Assembly (NCBI GenBank): GCA_911728455.2
Contig: OU452228.1
Coordinates: 11,918,104-11,982,103 of the forward strand
Length of the DNA: 64,000 bases
Source: Marthasterias glacialis
Lineage: Eukaryota; Echinodermata; Asteroidea; Forcipulatida; Asteriidae
Direction: 5' to 3'
The notes beneath the pieces are model-generated. The model was not told the origin of the DNA. It saw nothing but the letters and a program-made list of their open reading frames with translations, and ran no database searches. Both the position numbers and the translations under genes were made by a program. Of the stretch, positions 33,960 to 45,552 are shown piece by piece. Every line of letters begins with the position of its first letter. The stretch's first letter is position 1.

Positions 33960-34580
33960 TTTGACCAATAGCTGCCGGATGCGGTGTATACACGCAAATG
34001 TTTCCCCTGCCTGGAAACGGAAGCGGTGTAAAGATACCATTGTGTAAAATGGCAATACCAAATCAAAGGTCACCCAGACATTCCACTGCTGATACGCCAT
34101 CTAATGCTTTGTTTTACCCACACAAAGACAAAACATGGTTTTAGATATTTCACCATTTTCTGGCTATTGAGAGATGGTTTTCGTGTAATCCCTAATTCCA
34201 GACCTTTGTCCTTTTGTTCCAAAAAGAGGATTATGAAACATCGAGAGGCTTCCACCATTGTTTATTCATTGTACTTTGGCTCAATGGAAGTTAGTCAGAG
34301 TGAAGCGGGAATCAAACCATGGTTCCGGGTTTAGTACCAATCCTATGCTGTAGGTAATGGTTGATCTTTTGCAATTCACAGTGCGTGAATTTGGTATTTT
34401 CTTGGAAGAGAAAACACAGCACACGATGCAATAAAGAGAATCTTTGTTCTCTTTGCCTTGTCAAGGCAGCGGTACTCTCAAAGAAAATGATTTAGGCAAC
34501 TCTGACAAAATAGTACCGCCAGGGGACGGGAAAAAATAAAAGAATCCCAGCGGCAAATGGTTAACAGACAAAGTTCGTGG
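33960..34580 (+). mobile_element. GTTAAC-family element, about 620 bp
   Basis: Blocks in order are gtttcccctgcctggaaac, ggtcacccagacattccact, gccatctaatgctttgtttt, gtgtaatccctaattccag, cattgtttattcattgtact, ttggctcaatggaagttag, agagaatctttgttctcttt, cggtactctcaaagaaaat and agaatcccagcggcaaatgg followed by ttaac. The same order occurs at 53.7 kb. The end ggttaac is complementary to the gttaacca start seen in other copies, suggesting short TIRs. No transposase is present. Confidence 0.75.
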
Positions 34581-34646
34581 ATTACAATATCGGTGAAGAG
34601 CAAAAAATGAAACCATATTGTCAGGCAGGCCTGCTGCACCATCCAT

Positions 34647-34870
34647 ATGTATCCCCTCGATTGCTTCGCTTATCTCAATGTTCTCTCAATGGTTCCTACA
34701 ACACCAAGAACTGAGTCTTATGGCTCCAAAGCCTTCTCATGCGCTGCTCCCAAAATGTGGAACACTTTCCCATCCTTGCTTTCAGCAACTGACTCTCTGA
34801 ATAGCTTCAAATCCAAACTCAAATCTCACGTGTTTCACCTCACTTATGACTATTTTATGTATCTAGGCTT
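34647..34870 (+). mobile_element. CR1/L2-like LINE, C-terminal reverse-transcriptase tail
   Basis: The frame contains VPTTPRTESYG, then KAFSCAAPKMWNTFPSL, SLNSFKSKLKSHVFHL and TYDYF. This is the typical C-terminal tail of the ORF2 protein of CR1/L2/Jockey-like non-LTR retrotransposons: an R/T-rich stretch, then YG..AFS.AAP.LWN.LP, then S...FKS.LK.HLF. Only about 70 residues of the tail remain; the catalytic RT domain and endonuclease are absent, as expected for 5' truncation. The frame runs on into AT-rich 3' UTR-like sequence and meets a CAGGCCTG-family repeat near 35000. It is non-functional. Confidence 0.75.
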
Positions 34871-35000
34871 CTCCTCTCTACAGTTTTGTTTTGGGTTGCT
34901 TATTATGTTTTGCATTTCCGAACAGCGCATCGCGGAGATTACCTGCAGTTATGTTTTTCGTTTTATAAGTTTGGCATATTATTATTTTTGTTCATTCTTG

Positions 35001-35321
35001 TAAGGGCAATGCAGTTTTTCCTTAGTAAAGGGAATTTCTACAGAAACATTTCAAGGGGCACCAAGTCAATGACAAGGGACATGGAGGCAATTGTCTCTGG
35101 GAAGTATCAGGCCTGTGTTCTTTATCCCCATTTTAATAATTTTGTGCGTATATTTGTAAAATATTTCCTTAAACACCAATAACAGAAACATTTTAAGGGG
35201 CACCAAGTCAATGACAAGGGACATGGAGGCAATTGTCTCTGGGAAGTATCAGGCTTGTGTTGTTCTTTATCCCCATTTTAATAATTTTGTGCGTATAAAA
35301 CATTTCCTTAAACACCAATAA
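35001..35321 (+). repeat. M2 fragment and flank in a recent 142-bp tandem duplication
   Basis: Two near-identical units lie side by side: about 35040-35181 and 35182-35321. Each contains ggggcaccaagtcaatgaca, agggacatggaggcaattg, tctctgggaagtatcaggc, then tttatccccattttaataat and ccttaaacaccaataac. The units differ by only a few substitutions and one small indel (atatttgtaa present only in the first). The duplicated segment spans the M2 3' part plus unique flank, so it arose after the M2 insertion. Confidence 0.85.
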
Positions 35322-36926
35322 CCTGTTCTGTGGTGCATGGTTTCCTTTCATTGTTGTGTACTGTATGTACATGCTTTGTGTGCCAGGTAATGTACCTATA
35401 ATTACATGACCGCAAAAGCTTCATTAATTGATAATCTCTCTCGGCATGGCCTTTGCCATGGTGATTAATAGTCAATTAATATTAATGGCACTAATTAATT
35501 TGAAACATGCTGACACCTTTTGTGTGAAAATGCTTTGTGAATCTGACGGCATTGGACTCTGTTGTGGATATTGAATTCTTGAGGCAGCAATAAATTGACT
35601 TTACTGAAAACACCAATGATTTATATTATTCCGTTAACATTGGTTCAGAAATTTTCATCAAAAAATTTGTATTGTACTATCAAAGCACTGTACAGTTTCA
35701 GTGAATTTCTTTCCCCATGTAGTTTGGTACTAAATGAAAATAGGTTGTGGCACTATACATGTAAGCTTAGATGCTGTTTTTATTTCATCAATGCACAATT
35801 GGGGACATCATAGTGGCAGTTTAGTTCGGCATAAAAAGCCCTTCCCTTGACCTACATCTCCATCCCCATCCCCATCTTCATTTAATAAAAACATCAATTT
35901 ATGAAGTCCTACATTGCTACATTGGTGGTATGTGTGTATGAGCAGGGTCGAATTATCCACTAGGCATAATGGGCACTGTGCCTATAAGGGACTTCGAAAA
36001 AATTGCATGCTACGACAAAATAGAATGCCCACGAAAATACAACAGGGGAAGTACTTGTGCACACGCATAATAAAAATTATTTCAGTGTCTTTCTGGATTT
36101 TGGGAAAGCTTCGGAGTTGTGCAAAGCTTACTCCCACAAACCTCAATACATGTAATACTTTATCATCAAATCCAGGGCTTAAAAGTGCTAGGAAATTGGC
36201 CCTGAAGCTAAGGCCTACGGAACACTTAGTCTGGCCCTGTGTGTGAGTGCAACTTTAATGAACTCCCATTCAGCCAGTGGCGAATGAAAATGAGAACGAA
36301 AGTAGAACGTAGCACTGATAGCCGATCTACATGTAGCAGTTATAGTCTGCAGTCCCTCTATGCACAATATCGGAGATACCATTGTGCTGATGAACTCTGC
36401 AGTTTAGCCCTGCCATATGAGACCCAGCGGTGAGTAATGGGCCCTGATACTAAAAACCCCCACCATTCCACTATGGCATAACATTTCCCTTTCACTAGCA
36501 ATATAATTGTGCCATAATTTGATATGACGGTAGTGGTAATGTGACAATACAGCTGCAGTCACAGCTAGATCGGGTTCTCCACTTTCTTACAGCGTGGCAC
36601 AAAGAAAGTGCAGTCCTCTTTGCTCAATATGCAGTTGTTCAACTTTAATAGGATTGGTTCTGCATGACTTGAGTTCATGTCTTGTGTGGGCGGTTAGTTT
36701 GGCTGTTAATTGTATATAATAATCACCTCGTCCACTTTAGACATGTACCACTTGATTAAGATGAACTGCTTACTCTGTACCATATACATATTAACATAAA
36801 AGGACGGTTATCTTGTGGGCTTGTTACAAGAAAATTCAATCTAGCCATTTTCATAACCTACATAGTTTTTTCTTTATTTTTCTAACCTATGTGGGCTATT
36901 ATTTTTTGTCAATCAAACCAATGCAG

Positions 36927-37040
36927 AACTGGCTACACAATGAGGTACAGCATTTGTCTATATATACGAAAGAAGAAGCATACAGCAAGGACCTTGCTCT
37001 ATGGGATAAGAAAGTCAAATTTGCACTAGAGGGTTCTTAA
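36927..37040 (+). CDS. Possible 3'-terminal coding exon, family unknown
   Basis: The open frame encodes 37 residues and ends at TAA (37038-37040). It starts NWLHNEVQHL, continues through EEAYSKDLALWDKKVKFAL and ends EGS. It is charged, helical-looking and not low-complexity. It is preceded by a T-rich tract, a plausible branch point (ttctaacc near 36880) and an acceptor ending caatgcag, giving a phase-0 exon. The frame stays open upstream through a hydrophobic, T-rich stretch that looks like translated intron. I do not recognise the protein. No neighbouring exon was identified, and the support is only splice-site quality plus composition. It could equally be a chance frame. Confidence 0.25.
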   Translation, partial: NWLHNEVQHLSIYTKEEAYSKDLALWDKKVKFALEGS

Positions 37041-37396
37041 AGGGGCTTCTTTGTGGGGTCAATTTTAGGTTGGAATTGTACTTGTGTTGTTGTTTTTTTT
37101 ACATTGTGAGGTTAACCCCTCAATGTTTTTAACAAGAAAGATTAAAGAAATGGGACAGTAGAAAACCAACGGGAAAAACCCACAATGTCGCTCTACTAAA
37201 GATAACTTGGACATATTTTCTGTTCAGTCTACGCTCCTCATATGGAAAAGATTGCCTCCAAGTTTATGTGGATACCTGCAGTATCAGCAATCTTGTTAAC
37301 GTTGCTTCTCAAAAATGATCCCTTTTCTTTGAAAAACAAAAACAAAATTTGTTGTGAGTGTAACTGACAGTGTAACTGAAGTCACAGACAAAAACA

Positions 37397-37583
37397 GGAC
37401 CCAATTTTATAGAGCTATTTAAACATATTGCTGAACAATCTTCAGCTAAGCAAAAAATGGGCAGGATACCAGTCACTGATGGTATGTGTGACATGGTATT
37501 TTGGCTGTAGTAAGCTTATTCTGGTAAGCATAATTTTGTAGTGCTTAGCTATTTTTTGTGCTCAAGCAGTGCTATTAAATTTG
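37397..37583. mobile_element. MITE family M1, about 187 bp
   Basis: The left end is ggacccaattttatagagct and the right end aagcagtgctattaaatttg. The interior is ordered oppositely to the 26.8-kb copy (ggataccagtcactg precedes gacatggtattttggctg). Since the family has TIRs, this is simply the other orientation. Confidence 0.75.
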
Positions 37584-37819
37584 GCTATTATACAAATTAT
37601 TGCAAAAACTAACGGGTATAATACCAATCCTGTAGAATGATTCTGCTTAACGGAGCCTCCAGTTTGGTTTTTGTTGTTGTAGCTGACAGATAGCTACAGA
37701 AAACAGCTGAATGGTGATTTGTTCAAAAGAAAAGGGCACGTAGCATTTAAAGTTTTGATTTTTTGATTTTGTAAAAAGGTTTTATCATTGAATTGAGCTT
37801 GAAACATTCTCAGGTTGTT

Positions 37820-37975
37820 CAGGCCTGATACTTCACAGCCGTTGTCCCTGGTGATTGCCTTGGTGCCCTTGAAATGTTCCAGTAGAAATTTATGATTTCC
37901 TCATAGAGTTGCCCTTTATCAAGAAGAAAATGTATTGGTTCCTTTGCCCTTTCAAGAACGAAGCAATCAGGCCTG
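37820..37975 (-). mobile_element. MITE family M2, inverted complete copy
   Basis: It starts caggcctgatacttcacag and ends gaagcaatcaggcctg. The interior has ccctggtgattgccttggtg, cccttgaaatgttccag and cctttgccctttcaagaac. Both CAGGCCTGAT ends are intact except for one base. Confidence 0.8.
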
Positions 37976-39204
37976 GTTGTTTCTATACACCTGGTACCTC
38001 TTGTTCGTTATACAGTATGAGTGCATTTTGTGGACAAACTAGACACTTGGTAAACTTGAACACCACCAGGGAAAAAAAATGATTTGTTTTGATTTGAAAG
38101 CTCAATGATTCTAATAATCAGACCATTACCAAGCCTCCAGAGAAATATTCTCCTAAAATACCGTCAAAGGCAAGGCAAAAACATAATTGAAGACCCCACA
38201 AAACACCAGTGATTATCAAAATTAGCCTGATGTTAGTGTGCACAAAATCCCTGATGAAACATAAACTATTTTTGATGTTTTAAACTAAGACCACATAATT
38301 TGACGAAATGTTCACTGGATGATTGCATGGTGTGTCTATATTGAAAACTGAAGGATGTGATTCAATTACTCTCAGAAAGAATGACGATGTACTGCCCCTT
38401 TAAAAAAACTTCTCATTGAAAGTGTTACACCTCACCTTTAACTTGAACAGTTGAATCAGCATGGAAAAAAAAGACAGTTGGAGTTTTGATTGAATGAGAT
38501 ATATAGATGGACATGAATGCTCTTATATCCATGCCTTTCAAAACACTCTAGTGAGCTTTGTAGGAGAAGGCCGGGTTTCGGGTGACAGACTCCTGCAGGT
38601 GATGCTGGTGTATAATGTCAGGCAATGGGAACCGTATCATTTATTGGCAGTTAATTTCAACCATATCTGGTGGGTCAGGAGAGAGTGTGTGTGGGGGAGA
38701 GAGAGATAGACTGTGGGAAAAAAACCTGTCTAAAATCAATGGTGTTGAGGGTGTGTAGTATATACATATAGGGATAGAGGAGGATGGTTTTTTCATTTCA
38801 ATGGCCTCTGTCTCCCGGCACTGATTGATGTCTGCCTGGTAATTGAACGGGAGATCTTTAAGATTCTCAGGGGGACGAGAATGTGATGATGTGATGGATG
38901 GGTGCATTGTTTAAGAGAAGGCACATGTAGGAATGCAAATATTAAGTTGCATCCCAGTGGGTTCATGGCGCTGGTGAAAATACTGTACATTCACGTGCGT
39001 TCTTTGAAAAGCTGTTCAGATTTAGCTACATTCTGACCAGCAAGACCTGATAACATATCGTCGTGTGCCCAGCAGAACAGCTTAAGGAAAGTGTGCCTTA
39101 CAAAAGGTCGTAGGCAAGCCACTGAGAAAACAGAGTGATTACCGTTTTTCAGACCTTTTTTTGTAAAGGCTTCTCCTGCAAATAATTCTAGCATTATGGA
39201 TTTG

Positions 39205-39475
39205 ACAGTTATTTTGTGGGATGAAATTTTTCAGTCTTTTGTCTGAATTTTTATGTCTGCCTATTTTGAAAAAAAGTAGCCAGTCATTACTTCAGGTATA
39301 AAGGAAACAAGCTCTCTGATCTATTTCTTTTTTTGCTGAAAATACTGTTCCCAAAGCTCCTTGGAATCTTTAACTGCAGGGGTTACTAAAAGCTGAAAAT
39401 ACCATCATTTCAACATAACTCCCAAAATGTGGATCCTAGTTTCAGACTTTTTCATCAGCAATGAATCTCATCTCT
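39205..39475 (+). repeat. Dispersed repeat R1, uninterrupted copy
   Basis: The shared blocks are tatgtctgcct, ctctctgatctatttct, atactgttcccaaagctcc, gcaggggttactaaaa and aaaatgtggatcctag, in the same order as in the other copies. No TIR or tRNA-like head was recognised, so the class is unknown. Edges are approximate. Confidence 0.7.
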
Positions 39476-41062
39476 GTATTTGATTGCTTTTATAAAGACC
39501 TTCTGCTGGGAAGATTGTTGCACTGGGCATTCCCAGCAGAAGTTTGCTTTAAGAGCTTTACTATCCTCCTGCCGGGAACCCAAGGTTTTAACTCCTAACT
39601 CTATCACCCCTCCGTTGAAGTGTACATGTTGGTGAAAGACCTTTGTTTTTTATTATAGACCGTTTTCAAGTTAAACTGTTTGTCGCCCTCAAGTGGTGTA
39701 TTATTAATTTGCTGATTGATAAAAGGTGTGTGAGGGAACATTGATGTCACTCTACCTCTAAACCTGCTTTGACATTTATGTTGCTGAACCTCTGGAAGGG
39801 GTTTAGACGATCATTATCCGGTTCAGTGAAAATTGAATCACCACGTTGTGTTCGGATGTTCTAGTGACTGAATGCTGTGTAAAATGCACAGTGTTTTGTG
39901 TGAAAGTTGAATCGCCATGTTGTGTTCGTGTGTTCCGGTGATTGATTGTTGTGTAAAATCCACAGTGTTTTTACAAATGTCAACCCAACTTGTAGTTTAT
40001 TTCTTCCTTGAAGTACTTGAGATTTCTAAATTTGTTGTCAAGTTCAAATTTTCGAATTGACTTTTTTATAATGCCTAGATGATTATAATTACACGAAAAT
40101 AAATTCAAGCCTTGGTCACTCAGTTAAATACCATGTTACAGACTAATGAGAACCAGGGACCTATAACAAAAGGGACAATAGAGTCCCCAGTTGGATGAAG
40201 GTCTCCAGTTGGAAAGTCATGTACAAAACCAATAGATGCTGTTGCCAAAAAGTTTAAGTACAAATAAAAGAGGGAAAATAGGAGGTCCCTGATTGCAGGT
40301 GTTTACACACTTGGACGTGTGTGTAATCCTGATTTGACCCAAATTAGCTACATCTAACCACTGCAATAAGTGCAAGGAAAGTTGTATTGACCCCTATGCT
40401 GCATCCACCTTATCAATTCCCGATTCAATTCAGTGTAACCGATTGGAGGCTGGAAGGAAAACCTAGGCTCTGCCTGTTATTTGCAACTCGCATGTGCCAT
40501 GAGTGTCATTTGTGACAGACATGGCGCCATATAAATGCCAACTATTATTAACGTTAAAAGAAAAGGAACTTGTTATTACTTGGACACTGAAATGATTACT
40601 GTCTAAAGAGAGTCTTACAAATAATCAGCACAAAGTAATGAAAAAGTCAGACAGCCCAAACTACCAGGATGTCGCCAACGTGATCTGATTTTTCTTCTTC
40701 TTTAAGTTCTGAATGTTCAGGCTCATTTAACAGGTGTCTCGTTCCAGTGCGTATGTTCGAATCAATTAATTATTAGTTTCCTTGATCGTTAAAATAGACT
40801 GTTTAATCCAGTACACATTATTGCCGATTGTGTTGTCTGGTCATTGGAGCAAATTACAAAGTGTAACTCTCTCACCCGATAAGTATTTGGTGAATGAAGT
40901 TTTAAATGATTTTAATTGGATTGGATTTGTAATGGATTTGGACATATTTTTTACATGTATAACTCATCACTCTGATGACTTTGACTGACTTATATTTTTA
41001 GTTATTTAAATTAGCTATTGAATGATGGAATGACATATATAAATGGTTTGAAATGGTGTTAA

Positions 41063-42654
41063 AGGGACACACCGGCTTACTGTTTACCTAATTTAGTGAT
41101 GTGGAATGACAGACAATAATTTTTAAATGGTTGTTCTTAAAAAAAAATCATCAAAATATCACGTAATTAACGAAAAATGTGAAAAAAACAAAACACGGTC
41201 AAAGGTCAGCTTATACGCTTTTCCAGCCGTTGCAACTGTCAAGTTTACGTGACAATGTTGCGCAATGTTGTAAGTAGACTGGTGCTCTGTTTATGTATGA
41301 ATCATTACAATTACGAGGCCTGAGGATCCAGACTTCATATCAATTCAGCACAAATTCACGTGTAAATAAAAAACAGACATAAACGGACAGTGTATTCTGT
41401 GTACGACAAACTGGACAAACTTACTTGCAATGGAGAACGTTTCTTCATTATATCGCAAGTAGGCCCTATGTTGTAAAAAATTACTTGGACGAATGCCAGT
41501 TGGGTCCAGGACTGATCTGTGTTGTCAGGTTGTGTTCAAATGTAGAAAGGGAGAGAATAAGCTTGGCATAATGTGGACATCACAGACATGATGGACCATA
41601 AATATTGTCAAAATGTGAGTCTTCATGAATTAAAATATACGCAGGCATATTCACAATACAGTTCTATGACACAAACCTGTCCATCAAAATTATGGCAAAG
41701 ACCCCATCCTTCATGCTCATCGTGACCAGCCTGCTGCAGTCTAAAAACTAATGGTAGTGTCCCTAATCTTGGACCATCTTTTCACATTGGCTTGGCCAAT
41801 AACAGTCATGTGCCGAGCCAGCCTCCCGCTTTCGCTGCAAACGGATTGCCAATCCTGGCAGCTTTAGCGAAGGCATTCTCCCGTTTTTCGGGCGATGACT
41901 TCACTGGCCGGCCGCGGCCACCGCCACCGGTTTTTTGTTGTGGCGATTGGGGGGAGTGGACATTATGCATCTATCATAGAAGTAGATAGATCAGCTGTAT
42001 GGGATAAACATTCCCCGTCGTTGTCCCGCGTGTGCGTAGCGCAGGCAACACGTTACAATAGTTAGGGGATAATATCTAGGGGCACAGACTAAAACCCTCG
42101 TAAAAAACGTAATTGTTAGTCTGGCTCCCTACCCCTCCGACAAGCTCCCACGCTTACGGCTGGACCGACCGGCAAGCTGGGAGTTTATGCCCCGGGGTTT
42201 GTCTCGCTGGCCCCACGAGACACGGCACCGGCTGTACGGGATATGCCCCAAGGTTTACGTTCCACTAGCTCCCATGCTGGTGCGCCGTAAGACACGCTTC
42301 GGTTGCACGGACTCTCTGAATGCGAATATTACGTTCGATTTTTCATCATTATTTACAAATTGTATCAATAATCTGAATACATAAGTCTTTTTCGTCAAAT
42401 ACTCATGAATAATTGTAAAAAAAAGATTTAAATTTTGTTCAGTAATTTACTTTTATACGGCTGGAAGTAAAACTAACTCCGAAGATCACGTGATTTATCC
42501 GAACCACTTTTTTTGGTTCGGATAAAATGCTTGAAAACGGCAAAATTTGATGGTTTCTTTTAGGAACCATTTTTCTCCATTCCTGAAAGACCTTTGAAGT
42601 CATATGTTAGCCTATTTTGTAGCCCAAATAGCCCAACGAAGCCGGTGTGCACCT
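41063..42654. mobile_element. TTAA-flanked non-autonomous DNA transposon, 1.59 kb
   Basis: The left TIR AGGGACACACCGGCTT (41063-41078) and the inverted right TIR (42639-42654, reading AGGTGCACACCGGCTT) match at 14 of 16 positions. TTAA lies directly outside both ends (41059-41062 and 42655-42658), the target duplication used by piggyBac and Kolobok superfamilies. AGG termini differ from the CCC ends of classic piggyBac, so Kolobok-like is at least as likely. No transposase frame is present; the longest internal frames are about 65 codons. The core at 41800-42320 is unusually GC- and CpG-rich. Near the right end is an 11-bp inverted repeat TTATCCGAACC/GGTTCGGATAA (about 42497-42526). Confidence 0.85.
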
Positions 42655-43282
42655 TTAACACATATGTGATGTGTTAACACAATAGGAACTTTCATGCACC
42701 AGAAAACAGATTCACAGATAAACCCGTTTTAATGTTGTACATGGTATGGCAAAAAATAAAGGGAACAAAAATGCTATAATAGGGTCAGTGGTGTGAATAA
42801 CTTTTCAAGAGATATATTTAAGGTGTTACTGCAATTATCTATTGGGTGTTGCTAATGTTTACTGATAGCAACTTTAAAAAAATTATTTGTGAACCTCGGA
42901 ACCAGTCAGCCAGATATAATTTGTGCTAGTCCTCTGGCATTTTTGCAAGCGAACCACTGTCGAGCAGGTTTAGGGTCCCCTGTTTCCCACCTACCTCACG
43001 TCACTATCCCCTGTAAGAAACTGAACAAATAATCCTGAGTGGAAGGAGAGTGCTTTCCATGCACGCTTGTTGAAAATTTCCAAGCTCTCATAGTGCGCTC
43101 AACACATGCATATCAAAGGTGCACGTAATTGACGCAAATAAAAAATAAATATTTTCTCTAAGCACTTATTGCCCAACCAACACCGCATGCAGTTTATGCA
43201 TGTAGTAAGACCACATAGAAGTTGCAGAGTGGACCATCCATTGGGGGAGGGGGCAAGTGCCCTCCTTTAGGTACACCAGTGT

Positions 43283-43420
43283 TGTTTTATGGAAGAGTAA
43301 ATGAATTCCCATCCAATCATTTTCAATAACCATACCATCCAACCATCAAATTCGGTCACCTCGTTTTAGTGAATACAACAAAAAACGGTTGATATTTTTT
43401 CAGGAATTTTGTACATCAAA
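43283..43420 (+). repeat. Dispersed repeat R4
   Basis: It shares gttttatggaagagtaaa, aattcccatcc, acggttgatattttttcagg and aattttgtac with 47350-47500. The class is unknown. Confidence 0.6.
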
Positions 43421-43883
43421 GTAAACAACGTTGACTTTGAGGGACTTCAAATACCATTTCCTCGACTTTGACAGTATCTCACATGTAAATATTTCTCTGA
43501 AGGATTGTACTTTATAATAGTACAGACTGTTAGTCTGAGTGTGGAGAAACTGGGTATAAGGCGCCTCCAGACCATTCAACCTCATGTTTTGAACATCCAA
43601 GAAGGAAATGATTAATACTTTGTGTCTTTGCCTTCTCCTTTTTTTTTAACAGATGTCCCTGACTTAAGTCTGTTTCATTCACTAATTCATCTCTTTTTTC
43701 CTCTCTGTCTTGTGTGTTTCCAACCTCTTGTGGTTAAAGCTAGCCCCTTACCCCTACCCCCTTGTATCCCTTGCCATTGTTCATCTCTTGCTTCTTCTGG
43801 CTGCATTCTGCTTCTCTACTTGACTGCTTCTGTTGTAAACACCAGTATACCTGTACCAGTGTGTTGTGTTGTGTTGTCATTTA

Positions 43884-43920
43884 GCCTTTGAGAAAGACTC
43901 TGCTAGGGTTGAAACATAAA
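43884..43920 (+). ncRNA. Hammerhead-like motif, type B
   Basis: cctttgagaaa, then hairpin GACTCT-GCT-AGGGTT (43896-43910), then GAAAC (43911-43915) and ataaagcctttaacaattt. The layout imitates hammerhead stem II plus GAAAC, but the CUGANGA box is degenerate (TTGAGAA). It lies at the end of a pyrimidine-rich stretch beginning near 43625. Confidence 0.45.
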
Positions 43921-44461
43921 GCCTTTAACAATTTATTGCAATAAACTTATAGTCAGTTAGTCTTCTGAATAACACTAATCAATTTTTTTTTAAATAGTTA
44001 CCACTCCAGTACTTTGTCTTCAAAGTACTTGTACCCCGAGCTAAACGAGTGTGGCTCTGCCTATTTTTTATCTCCCAACAAACACCGCTATTAAGATTAG
44101 AATGTGGCATTAATCCTATCTCTAGCTAATGACATAATTGACGGAAGGTGCCATTTGTGTAAGCCGAGCAGAATAACAGTTTACAAAGTGCATGTATTGG
44201 ATGTCGGACCTGAAGGTCAAATTACTCTCGATGCTGAGACACGCTTGATGAATTCAATGTAGTGGTAATGGTCTAGTGACTCGGTAATGAGTTGTTTTGC
44301 GTAATGAATACAACATGTGATGTATAATCAATGTCGGCTCTCTACCCTCCACTGATGGTGGAATTCCCTGACCGTGTAATCCAACCGTGGTCGCAAGTCA
44401 TTGATGTACTCTTCATGCCTTGAATGCAAAGATAAGATATGTCCCTTGGAGTTCTTTCCGT

Positions 44462-44845
44462 GTACAGGGTAGCATACCCGACACCCCTCATCCCCCTCCT
44501 TATGTACAAGATAGTGTTACAGACACCCCTACTCTCTCCCATGTAGAAAGAAGTTTTCAGACACCTCCCCCATCATGTAAAAGCCCCCCTTACAGACACC
44601 CCTCCTCTCCCATGTACAAGCTAGCATTACAGACACCCCTCTCCCCCTTGTACGAGCTAACATTACAGACCAGCGGCCTGGGGGGGGGGGCTGAGCTCCC
44701 TGCTCCCTTCCCCCCTCTTGTCCCACAAATGGGATAAAAAAAAATGCACAAATGAATAGTTCGGTACATGAAATGTTCAATACATTAATTTCCCCTCCCA
44801 TGTACAAACTAGCAATACAGACACCCCTTCCTCTCCCGTGTCTAC
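44462..44845. repeat. Degenerate 37-bp minisatellite with an insertion
   Basis: About seven units resemble catgtacaagctagcattac followed by agacacccctcctctcc. They sit at roughly 44465, 44503, 44541, 44575, 44612, 44649 and 44802. Between the sixth and seventh is a roughly 120-bp insertion (about 44673-44790) with a G-run and an aaaatgcacaaatgaatagt segment related to the interior of the hAT MITE at 30.4 kb. Confidence 0.75.
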
Positions 44846-45079
44846 TCCACTGAATACTTGGGATTCAGTTTACAAGTTGGTTTGACCACAAAGGCAAAAT
44901 TGGGAATCATCTTTTTTATTATTTTTTTTTTAAACTAGCATTTGACTGGCAGATCACTTTACTTTTACCGTGGTTCTGTGCAGTATTAATTTTTCAGAAC
45001 TTTGGGAATAACTTGTTTTTGAGAATATCAGTGTCACAATTAAACCATGATTAAACAAAGTAAAGGCAACAAACGTTCT

Positions 45080-45420
45080 CATATTGCACCAGACTTGTTT
45101 GTTCTCTTTTGAGACAAAGTGGAATTGGCCAACCCTTGGCTGTAAGCCATGGCTGATATTCAGCCATGGTATGCTGGAAACCTGTATGCCATATACAATG
45201 ATAAACAATGGTGGCAGCCTATTGATCTCTCGTAATCCTCTTTTGTCGCAACAAAAAGACGAAAGTCTGGAATAAGGATTACACAAAGAAAACCTGAAAA
45301 AGGGGGATTTCAGGCATGAATTCTAGTACCCTTTGTCCTTCTTTGAACAGGGGAAATGTAATATCCAGTTAATTATATGTCAACCGACCACAACCAAAAG
45401 AGGACGTTCCGAACTGTTGC
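45080..45420 (-). mobile_element. GTTAAC-family element, inverted diverged copy
   Basis: On the minus strand it has gtgtaatccttattccaga, cttttgttgcgaca, agaggattacgagaga and ccaccattgtttatcattgt, which align with the middle of the 34-kb copy. It contains a perfect 10-bp palindrome ccatggctga/tcagccatgg with a 3-nt loop at 45147-45169. Confidence 0.65.
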
Positions 45421-45552
45421 AAAGCTTATTTAAACGTCCACTGTAATTCACTTTGGATAAATTATGGGTAATAAGACGTCATCAAGCATCAAGTGGTTAA
45501 GGACAAACATTGCAATGACTTTTGATTCCCATATTTCTATCTCACTCCTGAA

